From Atkinsonella hypoxylon (Eukaryota; Ascomycota; Sordariomycetes; Hypocreales; Clavicipitaceae): 64,000 bases of DNA. The stretch lies in the NCBI GenBank assembly GCA_000729835.1, contig JFHB01000008.1, positions 124,001-188,000 of the forward strand. The letters run 5' to 3'. Under the pieces are notes generated by a model. The model was not told where the DNA came from, did no database searches, and saw nothing but the letters and a program-made list of their open reading frames with translations. A program made the translations under genes and the position numbers. Positions 11,262 to 22,043 of the stretch are shown in pieces (positions within the stretch are counted from its first letter, which is position 1; every line of letters begins with the position of its first letter).

Positions 11262-13135
11262 CGAGTGTGAGCCGGACGTGGCCCTGATGCCAATGTCAAT
11301 GTCGCTGTGGGGTTAGCTTAATTCCGTCGGCGAGGGCAGACAGACAATGTGCACGTGCAAAGGGCCGGAAGGGCCTGCAAACTGCGACCGCCACGGCGTC
11401 AATCTGCAGATCGCATGGCGCCAAGCTCCACCGCTGTTGGATGACTTCGTACTTGATTGTACATGCTGTGCTGCACTGTGCCGTACTGTGCTTAAAGCCG
11501 GCCCAGCGGAAGTTGAACCATCCACTGGGTGCTCGGCCGCAGCGCATTCCTGGGAAGCTTTTTTTCACTTCACTACCACCGAAGCCGGAAGAGCAAAGAT
11601 TAAAAAAGCCCATCGCAGGAGAAGCGATCAGGGTTTCAGCTTGTCACGTGGCAGGACTCCCTTGTTGAGCCTGGATGAGGATGAGGAGATCAAAGCCTTG
11701 TGGGTTTTGAGCGTTATCGGTATCACCACGGCTACTGCGGTTGGCCCATCGCTAACGTCGATAGTTTCCGCTTGCTAACCCATCTAGCGGCCGGGAGAAC
11801 GGGCGCCAGAACCAAGTGTGTTGTTTATGCACTGTCGTGTGGGGTGAGGACACCTTGGACACAGGGTCTAGCGGGTACTGTATTATTATATTAATACGAC
11901 GACTCTGGCCGGTTTCGATGGAGAGGGTTAGTGTAGACAAAAGGAACGTGCTCTACGGAGTAATAAATAAATAATACTGGACGAGTCGACGATTGGAGTA
12001 AAGCCTCATTAGGTTTGGCGCAGACCTCGTGGGGTATGAACAAGAGAAGCTCATCAGGGATGTCTGAAGCTGCATTTAACTCAAGGGGGGCGGGGAATCT
12101 CTGTTTAGTCTATAGACTATAGGGATTATGATCATGCAATGGATGACATTGCTAAAATCTGGGGTTCTAGCTTTTTGGTTCTATACGTTCTATACCGAGA
12201 GGGTACTGCGTACAGGACAAGGAATCAAATAACGACCAGGCTCAATAAAGCGAATATCCATTTGATCTATTTGAGAAGGAAGGAAGGAAGAGTGGGAAGC
12301 TGCGGCTCAGCACAGACTCTGCTGCAACTCCGTTCCTTCTGCCATATGCATTGGCTTGGATCGATCACTGCTGCCAGCCCCACCATCATTGTTGCATTAG
12401 CTCTGATATAGCTTGTGCCCAACGTTCGGAGCACAACAAGGATTGCTAGTCCAGCATGGAGTTCAGATGAAGTGGGTATTGTCTGCTGAACCTTGATGAT
12501 GCTTGTCAGCCTCGGCAGCGTCGCATCAACTCTTAATTCAACATAATATTGCATTCCTGTGAACACTTCTTCTGTGAAATCATATGTGGATTCAGGTGCC
12601 CTCTTATTGGCCTCACTAATTTGTAACCTGGGTTGTCATTCATGCATGGCACTCAGGAGGGGGGATGGTCTTGGATCGGCCATTTATTGGTCGCAGCCTC
12701 ATGAAACAAACACCGAGTTGATTCACGGTGTGAGATGGTCATCTTGTATGTAGTTCGTTTGAGACGGGGAAGTAGCCCTCTCTAATGGGTAATAGGTCAA
12801 ATGTAAATTTCAATTCAACACGATTTGGCCCGTCCGCTTCCAGGAACGTTTGATCTGTGTTGGCTGGATTGCCATCTCGACCCATGCAGTCTTCCGCCTG
12901 CTACTACTAGCGCTAGCGCGGCTGTTTCTTCGTCCGTGTATTCTGCCCTCGGAGGTGGCACATACTAGTTACAGTGTATGTAACACCGCATTAACGGTTT
13001 TGATGAAGATCTGTGACTAGCGGCCGTTCACCTGAGGCGGAACTGCGGGGATCTGAGCCCAAATTCAAACTGCCATCCGAGGCGTTGCACTATCTTTCGG
13101 AAGTACCCTGCTCCATGTTAGCATCATGGAGCGTT

Positions 13136-13170
13136 GTCAGCTTTGATGTCAGCTTTGATGTCAGCTTTGA
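13136..13170. repeat. Minisatellite, 12-base unit GTCAGCTTTGAT
   Basis: Three tandem copies, the last one truncated. Confidence 0.85.
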
Positions 13171-13330
13171 GATAGGAAGCCGGCAGGCACGACCACGACA
13201 CCGGAATTCTAGTCAGCCAACGTATTCCTGCCTCAAGCTCTCTCGTGGATGAGATAGTTTGCTTTGGCCAAGTGAGAGTTAACTCCGGGTCAATCAGTCA
13301 GACTTCTTGTCGAGCTGCACGGCAGACTTG

Positions 13331-13349
13331 CCATAGCCCCCGGCTATGG
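13331..13349. repeat. Perfect 8-base inverted repeat with a 3-base loop
   Basis: CCATAGCC and GGCTATGG flank CCC. It is isolated, with no U-run after it, and its function is unknown. Confidence 0.7.
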
Positions 13350-13901
13350 TCACGTACCCACCATCGCGACAGTCGCAAAGCTCGGCTCGGCTCGTAAGCT
13401 CTGAACAGGACAAACATTAGGTAACTAGTCAACAGACGCCTAGGTCGGCCCCGAAAGCTACCCACTCGTGAAGCTTTGGACCAAGGAGCATCAATAATAT
13501 GAAATGCCGTGTGGAGGCGGCGGTATAATAATAGCAGGGGCTACTAATCACATAATCAAGTCGACCCGTGAAGTTGAAAGCTGGTTTCTCACATCTCATG
13601 TGCTCCGTAGTAAATACGAAGGCCAGCTAGGTACAGCCGAGATTGCCGCTGATTCGCTTGTCATGCGTTGTGCATTGCTCATTGCTCCTTTGTTCACCGC
13701 AATATGTACCTTCTAGGTAGGTACTGACTGTCCAAACCCAGCTCAAACACCCAGGACCGGGCTGCAGGTTGCATAATCGCCTCTGCTGTAAGCAGCAAGG
13801 TTCCAGCAACAGCAAAAGGTCTCTCCTGAAAGGGTCCACGTGTTAAGGCAGATCTGCAGCTACGCAAGCAGAGTCGGCCAAATGATGTAACAAAGAGGTG
13901 T

Positions 13902-13941
13902 ACCAGCCTGCACCAGCCTGCACCAGCCTGCACCAGCCTGC
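13902..13941. repeat. Minisatellite, 10-base unit ACCAGCCTGC
   Basis: Four near-perfect head-to-tail copies. Confidence 0.9.
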
Positions 13942-14956
13942 ATTACTGCCCAGATCTCACCCCCGTGCAGTGGATCCATGGACGTGTTAACCCATGTTGA
14001 CGCTACACCGAGAGTCATCCCAAAAAGTGGTACCCTGCACCGACCAGCTGAGAAAGGGTGTCCCTATCGGTACCTATGAATACCAGATGTGCTGTAAGCT
14101 TGCCACTGTAATTTTAGACCATGGCGCATAAAGCCCCTATGGTAATCGTGTTTACAGAGATCATATCCACTGTAGTCTTGCCGAGTGTCAAGCGGTGGAC
14201 AAACCCCGGAAAGTATCATAGGTACTGATAAGATGGCTATCTAATCAAGCACTTTTCGGAACCCCCATTCATGTGCTATCAAATGGGTAGTGGTGGACCT
14301 GCCTTGTACGACAAAGCCACATGGAACCAACTACCTAGGTAGGTAGGTAGGTAAGGTACCTAAGGTAGGCAGAGTCTTGGACGTCGCACCGAAGATCTGG
14401 GGTTGGCCTCGCGGGCCGACACTGAGTGGCCAGGAGGTTATTTTGTGTGTACGGAGTACTGCGTTGCGTTGGTTGACTGGAATCACCAATTGCTCCAAGC
14501 GAATGTACATGGTTCTGTTCATCCAGGGCGTTTTGCTTGGGTTGCGGGAAAAAAAATGAAACTTGAGTTTGAAATTGCAATTGCACTCGGCCTGTTATTG
14601 CGGCTCCCCCTCTTCCGGACGTGAAATGAAAATGAAGTGGTTTTTTTTTTTTTGGAAGTGTCATCCACCCCGAACGCAGCAGACAGAAAAAGGTTTCAAG
14701 AGCCGTGGTGCTGCTGCCAAAATGTTCCAATCTTCACCTTCATCGTCTCGATCGAGACGATGCGCACACTCGTTCCAACATCTGTCAAATCTAGCTTGTC
14801 GCGCCTTTTCTACCAATTGAGTTGCGGCCGGGCTCGAGCCAAAGCTTGGTTAACTGTTACGTGTCGCAAGAAGATCCTGAGTTCAGGATGATATTACAGA
14901 TATTACAGCAAACACAACCCATGTACTCCGTATTTGTCTCTGCTCCACTTCAGTAG

Positions 14957-15040
14957 GCAGGTGCAGGTGGTGCAGGTGGGTGCAGGTGCAGGTGGGTGCA
15001 GGTGCAGGTGCAGGTGCAGATGGGTGTGCAGGCTGCAGGC
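14957..15040. repeat. GGTGCA-type hexanucleotide repeat
   Basis: About a dozen GCAGGT/GGTGCA units with single-base insertions. In translation it gives Cys/Arg- or Pro/Ala-rich artefacts on either strand. Confidence 0.9.
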
Positions 15041-15200
15041 AAGGTTTGCGGTCAGCCACCTTACGGTTAACGGCAAACAACTGGGTGGTGCGCTTCTAAC
15101 ACCAAACTCTCGCAAGCCATACTCGGAATGGTGCAAATCAAGATCCCATGGTCGCATCAATCACTCCTATGCAAACGGTCAGTCTTAATTTGTCTCGCTG

Positions 15201-18200
15201 TACTTGATAACATTCTTCGACCAATCGGGCACTTGGCCAGACCTGTAAGAGAGCGATGATTTCAGAGTTCAGAGAAGAAAAAGAAGGCCAGTGATTCAGG
15301 CCGCGCTCCGTTAATTACCTCTGCTGGAGGAGGAGGGGACGTTTCTTTTCTTCTTTTTTTTCTGTCCTTTTTCCTGTTCCGGACTACAAATCCCCAAATG
15401 TCTAACCAAAGAGTGCCCAGATCAAGATGTCACTCTTGGGGTGACTACCTCGAAATAACGACGCATCATGCCAACTTTCCAGCTCTTCAAGAGCAATTAT
15501 CACATGCCAGCCCCAGCGATTCCATATATTTGTGCTAAATCAAATCTCGCAGGACCTTGGTGGCAGGCGGTATGCTTCTGGCATTCTCCTTCCATAAGGG
15601 GTAGATTTAGCTTTGGCGAGCCTGGTGCTTCGATCAACCACTGCCGACTGACTTGAGATCTCAATCAGGGTTTGAACAAAGTTCATCCAGTCATCCAAGC
15701 AAAGTCAATGAGTACTCCACAGATTGGTTGACCTTGACCACATCTATCATGTACCAGAGTGGACAGGTTCCCGTTAAGTCTGAACATCCGCATCCGCGTT
15801 CAGATCTATATTTGAATTTAATGCAGGTCATCGCTGCTGCTATCTTTAAGATGACGTCCTCTACGAATTTCACTAGAGTCGCTAATGCTCATTGTGGTGA
15901 GGCTTTAGGCGTGTCAGAGCTATCTGCCGCGCTATTCCCAAAACCTGCTTAGACACAAATAAAGGGGGAAGAAACTGGTTACAAGGCTACTATTATGAGT
16001 GAGGCGCCTATTCCTGCGGAAACCGAGAGGCGACCACACTGGAGCGGAAATGCTTTTTATGAACCCTGGTATTTCCTTTTCTAATACGCAGAGAGGCCCA
16101 ATAACAGATGTCAAATCCAACTCCTTCTCTCCTAGGGGTTGTAGGAACGCCGTCGATGACTATCCTATTTCGATTCGGCCAGGACTCAAATGAAAGGCTT
16201 TTGAAAGGCTTTGCTGAGAAACCAACGATTATTTCGTGTCCTAACGAACATTTACTCACTCAGGGTGACTCGTTATCATCCTCAATCATTTCTATCCTGA
16301 CATGGGTTGTTATTCCTGCTCCATTCCGCCAAGTATAGCGACACTCCCACAACTCGTACTGAATTAGCGCCGGAAATTTATTGGAATTGGGGCTTTTTTA
16401 GTTGGAGGGCGTTGTTCTATCTACTCAGCGCCAAATCGTCTACCCGTCCCAGGAGGCAACGGTGGCTGGACTAGGGCTTAGACCGAAGTGGAAAAAAAAG
16501 TGAGACGGTGTTATCATGATTAAACGACGAGAGAATCAAAATGAAAGGATATCGCTACATGGTGGATTAGCTTGGAGACCATGGATCGAGCGAGCCGAGA
16601 CGAGACAGAGTCTGAAACTGCGTGGTCAAAGAATGTCAACGACGGTCTAACTGAAGCACTTTGAGCGAGCCATAGACTATTACTCGAGGATTTTGAATGC
16701 TGATATTGAGATGGGCATAACCTCCCTTGAGCACGATATATCATCTTGAACCTTTCTGTACTTGCGCAATCACAACATATCGGATAGTCTATATGTCTCC
16801 AATCTTCAGACCAGCCTCGTCGTCTCACATCCCTGTGCCCATGATCCTGTTTTGTCCGCACAGGTGAGCTAATACCAGCTCAAACCTGACTTCGCGTAAG
16901 ATTAGCTGGGAACCGAGGCTCGTCTCCAGCGCACCTGGCACGCCGAACATGCCATCATCAAATATGACTCTCGCACTAGTGCAAAGTCGAATTCCAGCCG
17001 TTGCCAGCACAGGCACAGCTTGATGTTTCCACGCTCTTTGTGAGTGAACATACGCAGCTCTGAGTGAGATTCGCTGTGGCAGAACTGCTATGGTCTGTCA
17101 TGGTTTGAGTTTACACGCCTTATCTTCAGCTGTCGGGGTCGCCTAGTCCTGCAACATGATTCAGGATTGAGCAGTACCGCATCACGAAAGAGCTCCTGTC
17201 ACTGCTTAGGACCATCCATATACGTCTTTGGATTTGTCACGACGATAGATGTCGGTCTCGGTGCTCTCCCTTCACATATAGCAGAGAATAATAGAAGGGT
17301 ACGACCCTCCAAAGGGCGATGGAAGGAATATAGAACGGCTTTAGTAGTGGACTGGACAGTTGCAAATGCCGCCAAGCAACACCGCTGCCTATGGATAGCA
17401 TACCTAGGTACTTGGAGAAGAGTGGGCAGGATACCCTCATGCATAAGTCGGTGGCTCTAATGCATGTAACCCAGCCAGCATGCACAGTAAGGCCGTCGAA
17501 AATTGGGAAGGGTGGGTGAAGACCAGTGTTTTGTGATCAACTGCAGTCAGGCATAGTCTCCCCGAACTCAAATCCACTGCAAATTCTGTCCTTCTGGTTG
17601 CGCGAATATAAATGCCAGTTAAGACAGAGCTATGAGTAGAGAGGTTCTTGATTTCTAAATGACGTCCATATATACTCCGTACACAAAAAGTACCCATTAT
17701 CTCACGTGATTCAATTGGCCAACAAGTCAACTCGTGACCTAGCCGTTGCCTTGGCGCACTCAAAGAGGTAGCACATGCAATTATTACTGGTAAGCTGACT
17801 GCTTGTAACTCGGGTTGAGAAGTGCAGCGCTGCTAAAGAGATTAAGCGTCTTATTCAGCATCCGCCAGCCGATTGTCTCGTCCAGCATTGCTGAAGCAAC
17901 CCCAGCTGGTTTCAAAGAGCGGTGCTTAGCAACCAAACAAAGGCTAGCTCAAACGATTCATGATAGATCATGCTTGGATGACGGACCCTCCTGATACACA
18001 CGAGTTGCCAGGAACACGGACGAGATGGTACCCCGACCGAGCTTGGCACAGGACCAGTCAGCGGCGTTCACCGAGTACAAGCACGACAGTCACAACAGAT
18101 GTCTGTTGAGACTCGCAGACGGATCCGGCAGCTTTGCCATTTACAGGCGAAAAGCATGGGGGAAAACCCACGATTTCGTCCTCTCGACTCAGCCGCGCTC

Positions 18201-21200
18201 GGTCACAGGCAAAGGACGCTACATGAAGGGCGCATGATGGCGGACCCCAACACGCCGTTGACCTTGAGGCACGTCATGCTGTAAAGGAAGGCATCAAACT
18301 TTTCTCACGACTTTTCTTGGTTGATGGAAATTGAACCGCGGCCGTCGCATCGCAACGCATCCGGCAACAAGGTCGACGGCAAGCGAGAGAAAAAAAAAAA
18401 AGAAAAAAAAGAAAAAATTCACCCCACCTTGAAAAAATCACTGGGGACACACCCCTAGCTCGCTAGCTCGCTTCTGTTGTCGAGATTATCACCACACACT
18501 GTAAGGAAAGAGCGAGAGCTTTGAGAAACGAAAGGAAGAGAAAAAAGAAACGAATGAAGTGGAAAGAGACAGAGAGAGAGAGACAAACACGATGGTTCAT
18601 GCCATCGTGGCAGTGGCCAGTTTTCCATGGTTGTGCTGTTGTTGAAATCGGCATGGAGTGCCAAGGTGCGCGTGCGTGCAGTGGACCGCATCCAATCACG
18701 GCGATGAGGGGCATGGCGCCCCCGTCGCTGGCGCCACGGGAGACAGAATGCTACGCACTCCATATTGACACGGGGTTCTATTAGTGATCCTCTTATGTCA
18801 TCATGCCCCATCTGCCCTTGTCTTCCTGGCTCCTTTGACACTGTGCTATTTACGGACTATTGACAAGGGAAGCGCAGGACGGACATTGGCAATCTGGCCA
18901 TGTACTCGGCAAGACGGCTTCGCCGTTCTCCCCAATCCCGAAAAGATTCGGGTATGGGTACGATGCCCGACGTCAGGTTTTTGTGGTATGGCCAGTAGGT
19001 ACGCTTTGGCAGAACCGAGCCCTGGTTCGGAGAGTGTGCCCGCTTGCCTTGGGCCGCGGCATTGTGGGGACAAAAAAAAAAAAAAAAAAAAACAGACGCG
19101 TGCAGGCTAAGTGATGCCTTGTTCGTCATGGTGTTGAACGACTTATAGACAAGCTCTTATTGCTCAAGAACGAAGCTGGTGGACGAGAATATCCTGCGCA
19201 TCGAGCACGAGACGGCTGCTTTTTATTTTTATTTTTTAATAACCGATTTCAATCTTCACAATAGCGTGGCTACGCTCTCCTTCCCCTTTCTCCTCGCCTC
19301 CTTTTTTTCTTTTCTTTTCTTTTTCTTTTCTTTTCTTTTCTTTTCCTTTTTGCTTTTCCTTCCCATTCGATTTGGCAAACGAGCCCATTCGCAAAGGGCA
19401 CACTATCTATTCGTCCTGCCGCTCGCCTTCCTACTTCCCTGAAGTGCAAAATGACTTTCCTGGCCACACAACTGGGCCACGGCGAGATCTAGCCAACAAG
19501 GGACTACGATGAAAAGACGGACTCTATAAAACTTGGGCTATCACGTGGGTATTATGTAAGGCAGTTTCGGCACTGGAGCCCCCCCCCCCCCCTTCTAGCA
19601 ACATGGCGTGGCGACTTCGCGTATCGTGATGAGCCGTCGATCCAGCACTAGGCTCGTGAAGCATTATCAATTCATTACATTAAATACCTGCTGTATCTGT
19701 CCTCCGAGCAGGGGGATCAATGTATTTTTTTTTTTTTAATTTTTTTTTTATGTGTAGAGTACAGAGCTCGTCCTGCCGACCATGACGCTGAGACAGAAAT
19801 GACGAATGACGAATGACCTGACCGACTCGGCACACGAAAAAGGCGAATACTTTGCTTTTTGGGCCGTCTTGCCGGGCTCAAGACGGTAATCCCGCACACG
19901 TACAGCCATCAAATACTAAAGGGGTGTGTGCGCGGTGCCCGTTCCTGCGGCCAGATGCGCCATGTATTGGTGGTGTTCCCTGCTTCAACGGTCAAAGGCA
20001 CCATGTGCCGTGGCGTATGTGTGTTTGAAATTCTCATCATCCAAGCGACTGCCGCCAACGTGCCCAACTCAGAATGAGAAAGAAAGAATCGGCATCCGGC
20101 CTGGTCCTAATGCCCCCAGCAGGGGTGCGGCCCAGCCCAGCCTCAGCTCAGATATGAGAAAGCTCGTCTTGGTGGCACTTCTGCTCATCCCGTCGGGCAG
20201 ACAGATCCTCGGCCAGCACTGTTGATTCCTCATGGCAATGCAATAGCAGGGTGAGAAGTAGGAAAACGACACTGCGAGCTGACCTACCGAGTGGGAAATT
20301 AATTCAAGAGCTAGCGTAATCTAGGGCCTCTATTTTTCAAAGATGCTCGTGACATGGCCAAACCACGTAACAATCCCTACTTCGAGATCGAGATGATCAA
20401 CTGACGTGTCTGACGCGGCCTTTTCTCATCCATCGATAGGCTTGGCCCTGACTGAGAAGCCTTAGTCCAGCCTCAGTCCAATCTGCCCAGCTCAATCCCT
20501 CATTCTCAGCCCCGCCATCCCACGCCCACGCGTCTTCTCCAGGTCCATGGAATCTGGGGGCCATGTCTGTCGCAGGCGGACAGACAGCCAAGTGTCTTGG
20601 CCAGAAACTTGCTTTTGCGTATTCCGCCCAGCCCTTTGCTAGCCAACCCCCTTTGTCGAATCCGCAACTGCATGAGATAAAGACGGACAAATCAAACCAA
20701 AATCCAACACCCCCCTTTCCCTGTCCCCCCAAAGCGCCTCCCCTCCCCCCCTTCTAGCTCACGCGATGATGTGGCCCCCCCCCCCCTTCAAGAAACGCCG
20801 AAACCACTTACCCACGCCCTTTCTCCCCTTCGCCACACGCAAGGACAGTCTGCATTTCCACACAAGATGACATAGCTAATGCACTTACGCGGAGAATTTA
20901 TAGCCAAGTCCGCGGTACGGATGCCCTAGAACCCAGCTGACTATGGATCCTCAACCTGTCCTTAAGCACAGCTTTGCTCCGAAACAACCGTCCTGTTGAC
21001 GGTCCTATATAGGAGGTCGTGCGGTCATACAGGTGTACTTAGTACCTGACGTTGATGTCCTTATCTATAAAAGATAGTCCAATGTGTGATGCTCGAGTAA
21101 AAGAGTGATTTGCCTCTTGGTTCCGTCAGTAGGCACGTATGTAGTAGCTAGTGTCGCTGTAGCAGATCCCTTATATATATATATATATGTATGTATGACA

Positions 21201-22043
21201 TGGCCTTCCAAAAAGGGGTATTTGCAAAGCAGAAAGCAGGTATATCGGTACCCGTTAAATATTGAGCAGGTACTCATGTAGAAAGCTGACTTCTTCGAAA
21301 GAGTCTGCAGATCCGACAGGATAATTGCATGTTGCAATGCTGTTTTTCGAGACCCTGCCAAGTGTCATGGATTGCAATACTCGCCAAGGTAAGAACAAAC
21401 GTGGTTGACAGCAGGGCCCTTGGAAAGTCTGTTCTTCTCAAAAACGCCGGTTTGATATGACTACAATTATCTATCAACAAGGTTGATCTCAGTATGACGG
21501 ATCGAGCGGCAGGCAAGATGCTACTATATAAACTCGACTTTCATTTTTTTCTTGTCCATTTCATCTATCAAATTACATCTGCAACGTTTGACGTGATACT
21601 CACGTCATTGCTAATCTAGAATTAGCTTTGAAACTGAATATATGATTCAAGTGGCAGAAGACAACATGGAAAAGATCCATGAGCGATACGAATCAGAACA
21701 AAACATAATACCGTGAGTGCAAAACTCTGCACGTCTGAGTCTAATTATGAGGACGAAGAGAATGAGAAAAAAAAAATAAAAAGAAAACGAAATCACTGAG
21801 TCCTCTACCAAACGCCGTTGTGTGTGCCGTGTGCTTTTTTTTTTTCCCTTCATGGTGAGGTTTCAACGTGAGGTTTAGAAGAAGCCCTTATGGGAGTGGC
21901 CATTGCTCCAGCTGGAAGAAAGACTCTGGAACAATTTCATCAAAAGGTATCTTCTTACCAGCGTCGGTGACCAAGTGGCTGATTGTTGGCGTTGGCTGAG
22001 AAGGCGAAGTCAGCTCGTGGTGAAGCTGCCACGTTGTTTGCTT
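15201..22043. other. Gene-poor region, right part
   Basis: No supported gene. Homopolymer and simple tracts include A/G-rich sequence at about 18390–18416, A20 at about 19072–19092, a TTTTC tract at 19300–19355, a C14 run near 19578–19591, T-runs near 19724–19749, a TA/TATG tract near 21172–21197, and a T-run near 21835. The stretch 15650–16340 has somewhat protein-like short frames in all phases and could be a decayed coding fragment, but I could not place it. The last few hundred bases should be the 3' flank of the DBP2 gene. Confidence 0.5.
19300..19355. repeat. TTTTC pentanucleotide-type pyrimidine tract
   Basis: Imperfect TTTTC units on a pure pyrimidine strand, in intergenic sequence. 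Confidence 0.85.

Larger units (their letters stand above)
8901..15200. other. Gene-poor region, middle part
   Basis: No frame here has a recognisable domain. The longest (11347–11778, 143 codons) has an ordinary composition, ends in a hydrophobic stretch and has no clear gene structure around it. The region has a perfect hairpin at 10164–10193, tandem repeats of 9, 12, 10 and 6 bases, and CCTAGG-type palindromes near 9895–9912, 13707–13728 and 14330–14372. An orphan gene or a noncoding RNA cannot be excluded by eye. Confidence 0.5.

Noticed and set aside
11347..11778. A 143-codon frame with a hydrophobic end, the longest in the desert
   Set aside because: Cys-rich irregular composition, no splice partners, opposite-strand frames of similar length, and no known family.
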